64,000 bases of DNA from Macrotrachela quadricornifera (taxonomy: Eukaryota > Rotifera > Eurotatoria > Philodinida > Philodinidae): assembly GCA_022393335.1 (NCBI GenBank), contig JAJEKB010020579.1, positions 1-64,000 on the forward strand, read 5' to 3'. The notes beneath the pieces were generated by a model. The model saw nothing but the letters and a program-made list of their open reading frames with translations. It was not told where the DNA came from and searched no databases. How positions within the stretch are numbered: position 1 is the first letter of the stretch; each line of letters starts with the position of its first letter. The position numbers and the translations under genes were made by a program. Below, piece after piece: positions 50,614-64,000 of the stretch.

Positions 50614-53600
50614 ATGAACCCAACTCCTGCCAACAGTGGCAGTTTGGTATGTTATTTAATAAATAAATGAATCATTTTTTATATTTCGTTTTGTTTTTTA
50701 TTTTAGGGTTTGAATACCATTGTTTCAACACTTGTTCCAAATCCATCAACGTTAGTATATTAAATTATTATTTTAAATTTAAATAAATCTTTTTGTTTTA
50801 GTCGACCATCATCAACAACAATTGTTTCCAATATACAAAACGCTTCATCACCTGTAAATCTTTTTGCTAATTTACCTGGTGGTATTTTTCCACCAAATAA
50901 TAATACCAATAATAACAATAATAATAATAATAATACTATTAATTCATCAACTGCCAATCAAGGGCAATTAACATCATCAGTAAATTTATAATATATTCTT
51001 TTTATTTTTTAAAAATTTATATGATATTATTTTGTATTTTTCTAGCGCCTTAAAGTGGAGGATGCACTCAATTATCTCGATAAGGTGAAGAACCAATTTG
51101 CGCTTCAACCGCAAGTATACAATCAATTTTTGGATATTATGAAAGAGTTTAAATCACAAAGGTATACAAAAAAATGTTTATTTTTATTGTTAAAAAAGCA
51201 TCTTTTTTTTGTTCTTTTTTAGTATTGATACTCAAGAAGTTATCAATCGTGTATCAACACTCTTTCATGGTCATCCAGATTTGATTGTTGGTTTTAACAC
51301 CTTTTTACCACCAGGTTATAAAATTGAAGTAAGCGATGAACATCATGGTTATATTCAAGTAACACATCCATCATCGCGAACAGAATCAATTGCAATTGGA
51401 GGTAACACAAATACAACATATAATTTATCAATAACAACACCAACAACAACATATCGTCAAACAGCTAATTTATTAAGTCAAGATAATGATGAAATTGATA
51501 TATCTCAACAACAAACAAATAATGCAACATCACAAGCTGTTAATGCATTAATATCAGCTGCTACTGCACCACAAATACCATATTTTGGTACAACAAGTGG
51601 TTTAAATTTATCAACAAAAAATAATAAACAACAAATATCATCAAATGTAAATACTTCAACACAAGCAACAACAGTAGAAAAAAGTTCAAGTGGACAACCT
51701 GTAGAATTTAATCATGCAATAAATTATGTTAATAAAATAAAAAATCGTTTTCATCAGTAAATAAAAACTTTCTTTTTTTCTATTTTATTTTATTATTTTT
51801 TTGTAACTAATTTTAGAAGTCCAAATATTTATAAAACATTTCTTGAAATTCTTCACACATATCAAAAACAACAAAAAGATGCAAAAGAAATTCCTTCAGG
51901 TACTTTAACAACAAATACTGGTTCATCAATAATAAGTGGAATATCAAATCAATCAACATTACTTTCTGAAACTGAAGTTTATGCTAAAGTTGCACAATTA
52001 TTTACTAATCATGAAGATCTTCTTGCTGAATTTAGTCAATTTTTACCTGATGCTACACAACAACCAACTGTAAATATCAATTAAAAAAATTGAAATAAAA
52101 CTTTTTATTTCTTTTTTTTTTAAGGAACGTTCAAATTCTATTTCTGATATTTTATCATCATCTGGTAGTTCAACTCCACCAATATTTGCAACACAAACAA
52201 GTTCAATATCAATACCAGCAACAACAACAGCAGCAACAACAAATCCAAATCCAATTGTAACTAATCCAACACCACGTTTAATAATTAGTAATCCAGTATC
52301 ATCATCAACTATAACAACACCATCAAATTCATCATTTTTAACAATAAATAATAATTCAAATTCATCACCATTATCATCTTTAGCAATGTTATCATCAGCA
52401 CCATCATTTACGGTATTAACATCAACAACAGTTAAAGATGAAGTTATTCGTCCACCATCACCAAAACGAACAATAACGGCAACAACAACAACAACAGCAA
52501 CCGCAACAATAACAACGACAACAACAACTACAAGTGCATCAACTAGTACAAATAATATTCCTAATAAACGATCTGCTTCATCATCAAAATCACCAGCAGC
52601 AACAGCAACAACAACAAAGAAAAAACGTTTAACAATGACTAATAATGTTCAACCAATATCACCAACAATTCGACATACAAGTACAACTGAAATAACAACA
52701 GGACAAAATAAAAAAATATCTTCAATTGATGATATTGCTTTTTTTGAAAAAGTATAATTTTTATTTTTACTTTTTCTGTATAATTTTATATTCAATTTTG
52801 TTTTTCTTTTATATTTAAAGGTACAAAAAACACTTCGTAGTCCATTGGTATTCGATAATTTTTTACGTTGTATTTTACTTTATACAAAACGAATTATATC
52901 TCGTAGTGAATTATTTGAACTTATACAATCTTATCTTAAGTAAAGAAAAACGAATTTTAAAAAAACAATCATTTTTTAATTTCTTTTTTGTTTAGTCATG
53001 TACCGGATCTATTAAAAACATTTCAAGATTTAATAAATCAACGTGAACCAGGTGAAGTTATTATTCCAAAAAGTATCTACGATCAAAATGATACAGATAG
53101 TATGATTAGTATTGGTAAGTTTTTATACTAATAGAAACAATGTAATCTAAAGTTTAATTGATTAATAGTTTTAAAGTATATATTCTATAAATTATTCAGT
53201 AACGAAAGTAAGATTTTCGATCCAGTAATTTTAGATTTTACATCAGACTTTGTCGACTGAATCCTAATCACTACGAATTTTAGTAGCATCTATTTAATGA
53301 GTAATAAATTACGATCTTGGGATACTATTGAATTGATCGAACTGAATCATTTTTCGGAATATGAGTCGGATTCAAATTCAAGCGGTTCTACCATCAACAA
53401 TTGTTTTTTTTTTTTGATATTCCATTTTTATGTTTTATTGAAATTGAAATAATATTTTTCTTTTCTCCAGATTACGGTTCATGTTCTCAATATGGAACAA
53501 GTTATCGATCAGTTCCACGTTCTTATATTCCTCCATCATGTAGTGGTCGAACACAATTATGTAAAGAAGTACTTAATGATCATTGTGTATTATTTCCAAC

Positions 53601-56600
53601 ATTTACTGATGAATCATCATCAGTTGTATCAAAAAAAAGTGTTTTTGAAGAACATATGTATAAAATTGAAGATGAACGTTTTGAACTTGATATTGTTATG
53701 GAAGTTAATTTAAGTGCAGTAAGATCATTAGAAAGTGTACAATTACATATGAATTCATTAACACCAGATCAATTAAATCACTTTCAATTAGATGATCAAT
53801 TAGGTGGACAATCAACAGTTATACAAAAACAAGCAATACAAAGAATATATGGTGAACGTGCAAGTGAAATCATTGATGGATTAAAACGAAATCCACGTGT
53901 TGCTGTACCAATTGTTCTTAAACGGTATAAAAAATATGAATTAGATTTTTTTTATATTTATTATTATTATTATTATTTTAGATTAAAATCAAAAGATGAA
54001 GAATGGCGTGAAGCTAAGAAAAATTTTGAACGTTTTTGGAAAGAACAAAGTGAAAAATATTATCTTAAATCATTAGATTATATGGGAATAAATTGTAAAA
54101 ATTCTGATGCAAGAATAATTCGTAATCGATATTTATTAAATGAAATTGAAAATATTAAAGATGAAGTAAAAAAAAAATAAACAAATAATTTTTGACATTT
54201 TTCTTATTTATTTCATTCTATTTATTATTAGCGTGATCAACATGTTTCTTCAAATACAAATCAATCACATTTAACATTTCGTTATGAAGATTTATCAATA
54301 CTTGATGATGCTGCATCATTAATTGTTTTTCTTGTTAAACGTCAAATGGCATTTGGAAAAGAAGATAAACAAAATATTAAAAAAATTATGTATCAATTTT
54401 TACCAGATTTTCTATTTACACCAAGAGGAGAACTTAGTGATGATGAAGAAGGTAATTTTATATATATATTATATTATACGAATTCAAGTACTCTTCTCTT
54501 TTTGGGATGCTTTCAAATATTGTTACATTCTCTACCATTAATACAAAAAATATTAAATAGTTGGCTGCGATCATACATGTATTGCATATTTTGATCGAAT
54601 GAATTTTAGAAGATTACGAAGTTGTAGAGTAAATGTATGCCAGCCTCAGTCCCAACTACTCAATTTAGTACAAAAATCAATTAGGTATACATTTAATCTA
54701 TATTGAATCTGCTGCATATTGACTAAAAATAGAAATATTTTCTCTACAACTATATAACCTCGTAAAAGTTATTCGACTGATAATCCAGACTTGTTTTGAC
54801 AGGTTGTCAAATATTCAATCAAAATATGCAAAATATATATAATCACAATTAATTATCTTCTTGTTTTTTATTCTTCATAAGAAATGTAACAATATAAGTG
54901 CCTTAATAAGACAAGAATATTTTAATTAATTCAATATAAATTTTATAATTTTATTTTGTATAGATGATGATGAAGATGAAAATAAACGTGATAAAAAATC
55001 TCGACCAACACGTCATACAGATACAAATCGACGACGTAATAATGAATCCTTAACAACTAAACCTCGACAACTTGCACAAGAATATCAAAAACCAGTAAAA
55101 TATTATTGATTATTTTATTATATTTTATTTTTTTTTGTAATTTTAGGATGATATGTTTCATTTATTTTTTGTTAATGATAATTATTATTTTTTCTTTCGT
55201 CTTCATCAATTATTATGTGAACGTTTATTAAAAATGTTTCAACAATCATTACGTTTAATTGAACAAGAAAATCGAGAATTAAATGAAAATACTTCACAAC
55301 ATAATCGACAACCATCTGTTGCTACTTTACTTCGTTTATCTAATCGATGTATAAATTTATTTAAAAAACAAATAATTATATTTCTATATTCTTTTTTTTT
55401 TTCTTTAGCAAATATACCCGTTGATGATTATTATCCAGTATTTCTTGATATGGTAAGAAATTTACTTGATGGTAATATGGATAGTTCATCATATGAAGAT
55501 TCATTACGTGAAATGTTTGGTATTCATGCTTATATTGCTTTTACAATGGATAAAATTATTCATAATTGTGTTCGACAAGTATAGAAAATAAATAAATAAA
55601 TAAATAAAAACAAAATTCTTTTTATATTCTATTTTTTTAGCTTCATGCTATTGTAACTGATGAATCATCTGATGCAATAATGCGTTTATATTCACGTACT
55701 AATGGTACAGTTGGTCTTGTTGATAATCTTTATTCAACAGCACAACAAAATTTAGAAACTGCTTATCAACGTGAAATGGAACCATATGCAGATGGAAATC
55801 GTTTATTTCGTGTTTGTTCAGTATGTTAAAATTAAAAATTTATTTCTATTATTTTTTATTTTTATTTTTATTTATTTAGTTCAAAAATGATCGACGAGTA
55901 ACAACAACATTAATTGTTATTGATTCCTCTGATGATGAAGATGATGAAAGAATATCAGAAAATTGGACACATTATGTTGAATCATTTATACGTGATAATG
56001 AAAATGATCATAATGAAGCAATAACAGCACGTATACGTTCGAAATTACGAAAAAATCCTCGATTTTTAATACGGTAAAATTAAAAATAAAAATAAAAAAT
56101 CAGAATTTGTTAATTCGTTTTTTTTTTGTATTTAATAGAAATATTAAAAAACCATCGGATATGAGTGATCGTTCATTAACAGAAGTGACAACAACTAATA
56201 ATGATTATTGTCGTCTTGATACAAAAACACTTAAACGTAAACCATGCTATCGTGCCGGTTTCTATTTTTATAAACGAAATTCTTCACGTTCAATAAAACA
56301 AGTATATTTTTTAAATTTATAGGAATATATCTATATTGAATTTTTTTTCATATTTTAGAATCATAAAAAATTATCAATTGAACAATATAATCGTTTTACA
56401 AAATATTATCAAGATTGGTCATTAAAACATGTATCTGATAATGATAGCGATCCATATAATAATCTTTGGCTTAAAACATATCGACCGAATAATAATGAAC
56501 AACAAAATATAGATATACAATCAACAATTTCCAATAATACTAATGATCTCACACAACCACCTTATCGTCATTATCGACAATATCATACTGTTAATACATA

Positions 56601-56601
56601 A
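50614..56601 (+). CDS. SIN3A: SIN3 transcriptional co-repressor
   Basis: Nineteen coding exons (50614-50646, 50707-50750, 50802-50979, 51046-51161, 51223-51756, 51817-52069, 52125-52751, 52821-52939, 52996-53114, 53471-53924, 53982-54165, 54232-54451, 54964-55094, 55147-55348, 55409-55578, 55641-55820, 55880-56073, 56139-56301, 56359-56601) join in phase to 1387 residues (human SIN3A 1273). PAH1 is at about 86-155 ([37 protein letters not shown]), PAH2 at about 285-385 and PAH3 at about 586-650. The HDAC-interaction domain begins near 675 ([17 protein letters not shown]) and the SIN3 C-terminal domain holds [27 protein letters not shown]3 scaffolds class I histone deacetylases on chromatin. 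Ser/Thr-rich linkers and an Asn run lengthen the protein. Introns 53925-53981 and 55349-55408 are multiples of three without stops. Confidence 0.95.
54452..54963 (+). other. Long SIN3 intron
   Basis: A 512-bp intron, long for this gene, within the region after the HDAC-interaction domain. The open frame running into it from the preceding exon is read-through and not coding. Nothing else was seen. Confidence 0.5.
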
Positions 56602-58563
56602 TAAAGAAAAAGAAAACAAAACTTATATGTTTCTATTTTACTTTGTTTTTTTTTTGATCATGTGTCCGTGCATATTTTGTATTTTACTTCCAGTCATTGT
56701 ATGTATCATAGACACATGTGTAATGCTTCTGTTCGATTTCGTTTTTTTTCTTTTTTCTTCTTTTGTCGTACTATTATAACATATGTTTGTACATGATGGA
56801 TTATATTAAACTATCAGCAAAAAAAATACTTATACGATTTTTCTTCAGTTTTGTATTTTATCCTATATATATATATGCATATACATTATGAAAAAACAAA
56901 TGATGTTTATTTATTATTCCTCACTTAAATAAAGTGCATTCGTTATTGATAAAAAGAAAATAGATTAAGTTTTAATCCTGTATATTAATTGATTTATATT
57001 TGAATAGGTGTATAAATGAAGAAGAAAGTAGTAGATTCTAGAGTCGTGTCAATATTTAAAATGATTTGTATAGTTTTGTATTGAGAAAAGTTAAATATAT
57101 CGTTAACTATAGCAATCGAAAACAGAATTACAAGAAATTAAATATCGTTTAATGATTGAAAAAGTATCATGCGTAGAATCTATTTTATATTTAGCTATGG
57201 GATTCGATTTAGCTGATATGTTTTAATTAACAAAGATCAGATTCAATACCATATTGTCTTGAAAATCGGCGTCGTTTGTAAAACACCGATCAGATCTAAC
57301 TTAAATATTATCGAATCTATTTTTATTAGATTTTTGATAGGATTAATGTAGAAAAGGTTTAATCGGGTCGTTTCAGTTCAATAATCTGAATATAAGACTT
57401 ATAAAACTTGAAAAGGATCTAGTCAAATTTTATTGAATTATACAATCCAACAGCTAAAGTAGATTATGTTGAAAGGTATTGATTGTAAACTTTTCTGATC
57501 GGATTTATTCTATTAACACGGATTTCCAATGGTTCTTCCATATTACACCAATATTTTCACCGTATTTCAAGACGAACATACTGAAAAATATCATATATTG
57601 TCGTATTTGAGATTTTCAAATACCAAAATATCGATCTGAAAAAGAATCTAATTAGTTAGGTAATTGAACTACAAGATGCGTAACGCTATGATTTCAAATA
57701 GCATTTATGACAAGTTTTATATCAAATTAAAGCGCATCGAAAATAGGATTTATCGATGCTAAATAGTAAAAATTATATTAACTTTAAAATGTTAAATTCA
57801 GAATATTCCCAAGATTTTTGACCAGATTTCATGGTTTTTTTCACTGAAAATCTACAATCTTTATGTAGATGCACAGGGTTTGGAGCATCACTAACTGATT
57901 GTATGAATATATATTATTGAATTTTATCAGTTCATGTTTGCATTTGGTTTAGCAGTTGGACCACATCTAAATGAAAAAAAAAATATTATTTTTATATATA
58001 TCTGTACTTACGTTTCAATTAGCTCTTGAACGAAATTTAAACAAAAAAAAAATTATTGTATTTTGTGAAAGTAATCGAACAAAGTCGTCAGTTTGAGTTT
58101 CGAACGCAAATTATCCGTGATTAACTGACGATTTTGACTAAAATTGTCCGATATTATCCGTTTCCAAGAATGAAGACAACATGAATTTAAAATTAAAATT
58201 AAAATAATATTCTAAACTCATATAAGTATCATTGTATCGTAAGCACTATCAAAAACTAGCTCGAAATAGGAAACCCTCATAGAAATCAAAGAAACATCAA
58301 AAATCTACTCTCTTAAACAGCGGTGCTAAATCTTCCGTATGTCACAGAACTTAATTCTACGATTCATAAAACAGAACTATGTAGTTTTAGGTGAAACTTT
58401 TTTCTGCTTAAACAATATATTTTACACGACAGTTTTATATATGAAGAACAAACAACGGATATAAAGTACTTTATTTTACCAGGATTCATTTTTAATTATT
58501 TGACAAAGCTTCACTCGAATTGTATAACACTGAAAACTAATTTACATGTTTCTCAGACATTTT
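56602..58563. other. Intergenic, no gene seen
   Basis: SIN3 3' flank, with AATAAA near 56928-56933, followed by about 1.6 kb of unique-looking AT-rich sequence. No gene is supported. Confidence 0.4.
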
Positions 58564-59361
58564 GTCGATATGGGTTGATGCACTTTCAGCACGGGAATTT
58601 TCAGCACAGGAACGTTCAGTACGCGGAATAATCAGCAAAATGATTGTTCCCCACATCAGTAGTGTAGTAATCGTAAACTCTTAATGATTTAACGAGTTTT
58701 AGTTCAAGTTAACAAGTTAACACGTTTTGAATTTGAGTTTATGAGTTAACCTCTTTCATCATAACCCCCTCTCTCGTTCCCCCGCTCTCTATTGCGTACT
58801 CACTTTCTATCCCTCTATCTTTCTCACACTCTCACTCTTCTCTCATGCTGCTCTGTCCTCGTTTCCTCCATAGCATTACTTCATAGCCTCTCTCTCTCTC
58901 AAATCAGTTCATTTTCTCTCCTCTTTCGATTTCTCTATCAGTATTTTCTTCTTTTTCGTTCAATTTCCTCTCTATTATCACTCTACTCTCCCTTTCCATC
59001 CTCTATTTTTACCATAACTATAACCATCCTGTTTCTCCCTCCATTCACCCTCACTATGCCTCTCACTTATCTCTCCCATCACCTTCGCTATTGCTCCCCC
59101 TCTTATTGTCTCTCCCTCACTCTCAGTGTGACCCCTCCTTCTCTGTTCCTTCACTCTCAATATAATCCCCTCCTTTTGTCTCTCCCTTCGACCTTAGGTG
59201 TATGCAAAATATATGAGTTTTTCTTGGAGGTGAATATTCACGTGCTGAAAAATCATTGTGCTGATTATTTTGTGTGCTGAACATGCCTGTGCTGAAAATT
59301 CCATGCTAAACGTTCCGTGCTAAAAATTTCCGTGTTGAACATTCCGTTTCCCTGTCGATAT
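58564..59361. mobile_element. 782-bp foldback transposon with 8-bp TSD
   Basis: The element spans 58572-59353 and is flanked by a perfect 8-bp direct repeat GTCGATAT (58564-58571 and 59354-59361). Both ends carry arrays of a 14-16 bp degenerate unit of the type TTCAGCACNGGAA, in opposite orientation: four units at the left (about 58584-58650) and about seven at the right (about 59235-59345). The middle contains a word cluster around GAGTTAAC and then a 400-bp CT-rich low-complexity block (about 58765-59190). No transposase is present. An 8-bp duplication suggests a hAT-like or foldback family. Confidence 0.82.
58765..59190. repeat. CT-rich low-complexity block inside the foldback element
   Basis: About 400 bp in which the plus strand is mostly C and T (CTCTCTCTC, TCTCCCTCC words). 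Long frames on either strand here code only Ser/Leu/Pro/Thr or Arg/Glu/Gly strings and are artefacts of composition. Confidence 0.8.
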
Positions 59362-61134
59362 ACACCAAACTTATTGAAGAATCAGTAATCAGCATCAAAT
59401 ACATTGAAGCATAACATAATACCAGAGTAACAATTATCTCTGGTAGTAATAAAAAATGAAATTTACAATTCTATGCAATTTTTGACTTTTAAATTATGAA
59501 AAATTGTAAAAAGTACTTAAACCAATCATTCAAAGTACTCCTAAATACAAATTGATTCTATTGAATGCTAGAAAACAGAGAAACAACTTGAATGTTATAA
59601 TTTTCATTTTAAAATGTCGGTGGAGTTAACAGCAGATTCGACTTTTTTCAACGAACATTTTCATATTAATCTGTATCTAAGCAGCTTAACAGTGTGTCTT
59701 ATACAACTTGATGAGTTCCTTAGACCTAAGTTGATGTGTGAACATTGATTGGAAAAAAGCCTAACCTGTCTTTAACCTCATCGTTTTTTGCGAAAATTGT
59801 AATTTAATTGAGCGTAAAAACAAAAATAAACAAAAACAATCAAATATTCGTCATCAACATTAGATACTGCGTACAATACTGATCTTTTTTCTAAAATTCG
59901 AAGAAAATAGAAATATTGATCAACTGTAACATTAAAAATTTTGAAGAAAAACAAAAGTTAAAATTTCGAAACACTAAATATATTATTTTGTTTATAGTTT
60001 GATGTTGTTTTCAAAAATATATCCAAATAAATCGATATTTATGAACAAAAATATTGAAAAATCTTTCACAGCATAGAAATAGACTAATTTTTTAGATATT
60101 GATAAAATTTTATAACGTCGTATTTTTGAAAAATTGACACAAAACTACATCAAAATTCAATTAGAATGAACATATTCATTAGAGTTTATTGAGTACGTTT
60201 CAAAATTTGCTAATACAAGCGAGCAAAACAAACTATAAATCAGTTTTGTTGCAAACTTCCATTGAAGATACAGATAGTTGTCATGCAATATATCATTGCT
60301 ACTCATATAAATGTAATGCATGACTGAATATCATACGCTGAAGGAGAATGTCATTTTCTATTGATTGATATCTGAATCTGTCAATCATTTTTTTTTCAAG
60401 GATATATATCACTACACTCGTTCATATAAATTTTCGAGTTGATTGCTTCAAGAAGGATTTCATGCAAAAATGAAACAGTGTACTTAAGTCATTTTACGGT
60501 ACTTTATGTTACTTTAGATTGGTTAAAATTGTTGCAAACTTTCTTATAATAACGGCAAACACACATTCTAGATATAATGACTATTACTTATTTGGCGTCT
60601 ATTAGTTAAAAATAAAATATAAAAAAATCTGAAGAAAACCAGCGTAGTTTAACGTACTTTTGTATGCTAGAAACTACATTGGTACTTCCACATACTTTTC
60701 GATGTGCAGTACACTGTTTTTTTTCTTGTTTTCATGTGTACGTCATAGGCAAGATTTCCAAGAAATAGAGACACTTCAATTTCACATATTATCGAAAGTG
60801 CTCTTTCTAGTGGTAGACGCAGCTTGCTTTTCTCCTGAGCTCAAACCTTTCTCTTTCATAAGTGGCTCGTAATAAGTTATATCGATTTGTAAAAATAAAC
60901 TTTCAACGTTGTTGTACATCCAAATAATCAAAAAGAACCAGATTAGTGTCAATTAGATATATAATTTTTTAAAATGATGATAAAATAATATTATCATCTA
61001 GCACCATCTGTTTTCTATGGATGTCGCACATGTAACTAACGTCACCATTGGTTGATTAGATTATTCATCGATTTTCGAAAGGTATATACCCTTCCTACCT
61101 TTCACTATTTCGATATTTTCGGCAATATTTAATA
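59362..61134. other. Intergenic, PSMD1 upstream region
   Basis: AT-rich with no supported gene. The last few hundred bases should contain the PSMD1 promoter. Short plus-strand frames, for example near 60660-60870, have no protein-like features. Confidence 0.4.
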
Positions 61135-64000
61135 ATGCAATTATCAATTACTTCTGCTAGTAAATCATAAAACAATTCATTGAATCAAATACAATATAAA
61201 ATTTGTTTTTTCTTTAGGTGGTATTTTATCATTACTTGATGAAAATTCCGAAAAAAGTTTAATTTATGCCCTTCATCGTTTAAATGCAATAGTTGATGTA
61301 TTTTGGCCAGAAATTAGTGATTCAATATCAAAAGTGTACGAATATTAAATAAAATATATATATTTTATTTTATTGTTTTTTTTTCTTTATGAAAATTTTC
61401 TAGAGAATCACTTTATGAAGATGAAACATTTACACATCGGGAATTAGCTGCCCTTGTTTCATCGAAAGTTTATTATCATTTAGGTTCACTTGATAATGCG
61501 TTAACATACGCACTTGGTGCTGGAAATTTATTTGATGTTAATGATAAAACTGAATACGTTGACACAATAATTGGTTCGTTAAGAATAGTTTTTTCTCTAA
61601 AAAAAAGATAATATTTTCATTTTATTTTTAAGCTCATTGTATTGATAGATATACTAAATTACAAGTAGAAAAATTCCAATCAGACAATTCTTCTCATATA
61701 CAAATTGATCAAAGACTTGAGGATATTGTTAATCGTATGTTTCAAAGATGTTTTGATGATAAAAAATATAAACAAGTATAATTTAATATATTGTAGTTTT
61801 ATTTGAATTAAAATATATTTTATTCTATTTTTAGGCAATTGGTATTGCATTTGAAACACGTCGAATAGATATATTTGAAAAAGCTATTAAAGAATCTGTA
61901 GAATTCGATTATTTTTTCTTAAATTTATTTTATTATATTATTTTTTTTTATAGAATAATTCAGATGAAATGTTGACCTATGCATTTAAAATAACGATGCA
62001 ATTGTTACAAAATCGAAAATTTCGTACAGTTGTTTTACGTACACTTGTTCGTCTTTACCTTAGTTTACAAATACCAAATTTTATAAGTGTTTGTCAAGTA
62101 AAAATAAATATGATTTGTTTTTTTTTGTTTTCTTTTTTTTAATTGAAAATATTTTTTCATTTTAGTGTTTAATATTTCTTGATGATCCTGATCAAGTAGC
62201 AGATATATTACAAACACTTATTCGAGGTACATCTGATCAAGTATTAATGGCTTATCAAATTGGTTTTGATTTATATGAAAGTGCAACACAACAATTTTTA
62301 AGTAAAATTCAAGAAACTTTACGCATTCAAGCCCCTATTCCAATTATGATTGATAAGCAAGAAGGGTAATATATTGATTATTTAAACTGAAATCTTGTTG
62401 TTTATAGTAGCAAATTAATTGAGTATAATCAAAATGAGTACAAATCCTTGTAACTACATGTCCTTGAGAAATAATTTCTATAAATAGACTATAATTTATT
62501 TCATTTATATGATCATGCTTCATTCATAGAATTTAAAATAAATGATGTCCATTCTAATAACTATTCATCTCTGAATATTGTCTGAAATCGAATCAAAATT
62601 GTCTTAATATCATGAATTTCATACTGTCAGCGTATCATTTACAAAAGAAGATCTGAACACTCCAATCAGTATTAAATCGAGAATATATACATCATGTACA
62701 CATTAATGTGCTATGAACACCCTAAAAAAAAGGTTCGGATTGTTAGCTTATTACAGTCAAGATAGTACATTTTTACGTTATTTTACAGTCCAAATGTTGT
62801 TGAATCCATTAGAAACACAAGTAACGTGGATCGAGGTGATCCACTAGACCCCTCGATAGATCCTGCCGGTGAATACATTTGTTTTAGAGATTAAGATTCC
62901 GACTACAATCAAGTGAATAATTAATAATAATTACAAATCGACCTCAGATTCGAAGTCTCTACTCTCGATTACCTTCGATCAAATTTTTTAGGTTCTTATT
63001 GCTGAACCATCATTGATACCGCATTTTTAGAATACTCATAGCTCATAGAAGGCAAGTGAACAGCAATTTAAGATTAAAACTACATCAATTCACTCTTTCA
63101 AATCTGAAAAAACAATATCTTCATAGCTTTTCATATCCTTGTTTGATGAATTATAGTTTTTACGATATAATTTAGATCTACTACTATTACTGCTGAATCT
63201 ATGGAAACAAATCAAGATGACACTAGTAGACAAGTACCAGACAATTCAACATTAGATAATCAAGAATCTAAAGATAAAATAAAAACCCTAGTACGTATAT
63301 AATATTTATTTAAATAAATTTTATTCTCTTTTTTTCTAAAGTCTCAAGAAGAAAAACAATTACAAGAACGTATTGAAAAACTTTTAAATATTGTCAATGG
63401 TGACATTACCATTGGTGTACATATGCAATTCCTTATTAAAAATAATCATGCAGATTTATTAATTCTTAAACAAATCAAAGTAAATCATATAAATTTTCTT
63501 TCATTTTTGATTATAAATTATTAATTAGGATATTATAAGAAATCCAATATGTCATACAGCTACTGTGATTGCTAATAGTTTTATGTTATCAGGTACAACT
63601 TGTGATCAATTTTTTAGGTAATTTGAAAAAATAAAAAAAGAAATTTCTCTTTTAATTGTATTGATATTATTGTATATGTAGAGATAATATTGAGTGGCTT
63701 GCTCGAGCGACAAATTGGGCAAAATTTACCGTTGCTGCAAGTCTTGGTGTTATTCATAAGGGTCATATAAAAGAAGCACTTAATCTAATGAGTGCTTATT
63801 TACCAAAAGATTCAACAAATAATTCTCCATATTCTGAAGGTGGTGGTCTTTATGCTCTTGGTCTTATTCATGCAAATCATGGTGGACATATTATTGAATA
63901 TCTTATTAATCAATTACGATCAAATTCAAATCAAACTGATGTAAATTTTTTAAAAATTGCTTTTTTTATTACAAATAAAAATTATTATTTTAAATGTTTT
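61135..64000 (+). CDS. PSMD1: 26S proteasome subunit PSMD1/Rpn2, 5' part (cut by window end)
   Basis: Eleven coding exons are visible (61135-61159, 61218-61335, 61404-61573, 61633-61775, 61835-61897, 61954-62097, 62166-62365, 63176-63290, 63342-63479, 63529-63617, 63682-63940), giving 488 in-phase codons. The gene continues past the window. The tiny first exon encodes MQLSITSA, placed by phase and by its match to the start of other PSMD1 proteins. Characteristic blocks are [79 protein letters not shown] and the proteasome/cyclosome repeat [20 protein letters not shown]1 is the large helical base scaffold of the 19S regulator that docks ubiquitin receptors. The linker around exon 8 is acidic and variable, as in relatives. 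Confidence 0.96.
62366..63175 (+). other. Long PSMD1 intron
   Basis: An 810-bp intron between exons 7 and 8, by far the longest in the visible part of PSMD1. No transposon ends or nested gene were recognised in it. Confidence 0.55.

Noticed and set aside
58792..59280. Long plus-strand open frame rich in Ser/Leu and its minus-strand counterpart
   Set aside because: Falls in the CT-rich low-complexity core of the foldback element; composition alone removes stops and no protein feature is present.
1..64000. CRISPR arrays, bacterial operons or obvious horizontally acquired bacterial genes
   Set aside because: None seen; the recognised genes are animal-type, most with spliceosomal introns, and no spaced identical repeats occur.

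Overview
The window is nuclear DNA of an invertebrate animal. It is very AT-rich, the genes have many spliceosomal introns of about 45-65 bp with GT..AG ends, and the products are typical animal proteins (SIN3, SCAPER, CREBRF-like, hnRNP K-like, XPA, prefoldin 2, PSMD1). Compact introns, low GC, small palindromic DNA transposons and acceptor-like AG signals just before start codons would fit a bdelloid rotifer such as Rotaria. That placement is inference and was not tested by any search.

Layout. 1-8.3 kb is mostly gene-free, with one tRNA-Thr and one intronless gene for a small cysteine-containing secreted protein. 8.4-15.9 kb (minus strand) is a seven-exon gene for a 723-residue protein that joins a KDM4-like JmjN/JmjC region to two RNA-recognition motifs; the JmjC iron ligands look lost. 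16-26.6 kb is gene-poor and holds three transposon-like elements. 26.6-33.9 kb is SCAPER (24 coding exons). 34-39.4 kb is an old repeat-rich, transposon-derived tract.

39.4-46.0 kb is a dense plus-strand cluster: a C18orf21/RMP24-like zinc protein and XPA only 53 bp apart, prefoldin subunit 2, an hnRNP K-like triple-KH protein, and an ankyrin-repeat protein. 46.0-49.0 kb (minus) is a CREBRF-like bZIP regulator, divergent from the SIN3 co-repressor gene (50.6-56.6 kb, plus). 56.6-61.1 kb is intergenic and carries a 782-bp foldback element with a perfect 8-bp target duplication. 61.1 kb to the end is the 5' part of PSMD1/Rpn2, cut by the window edge.

Exon junctions were worked out by eye. For every multi-exon gene the GT/AG sites and reading phases close on an uninterrupted reading frame, which is the main support for the models. 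The genes are mostly unrelated housekeeping or regulatory functions. The only apparent co-expression unit is the RMP24-like/XPA pair. The most novel item is the JmjN-JmjC-RRM-RRM protein.
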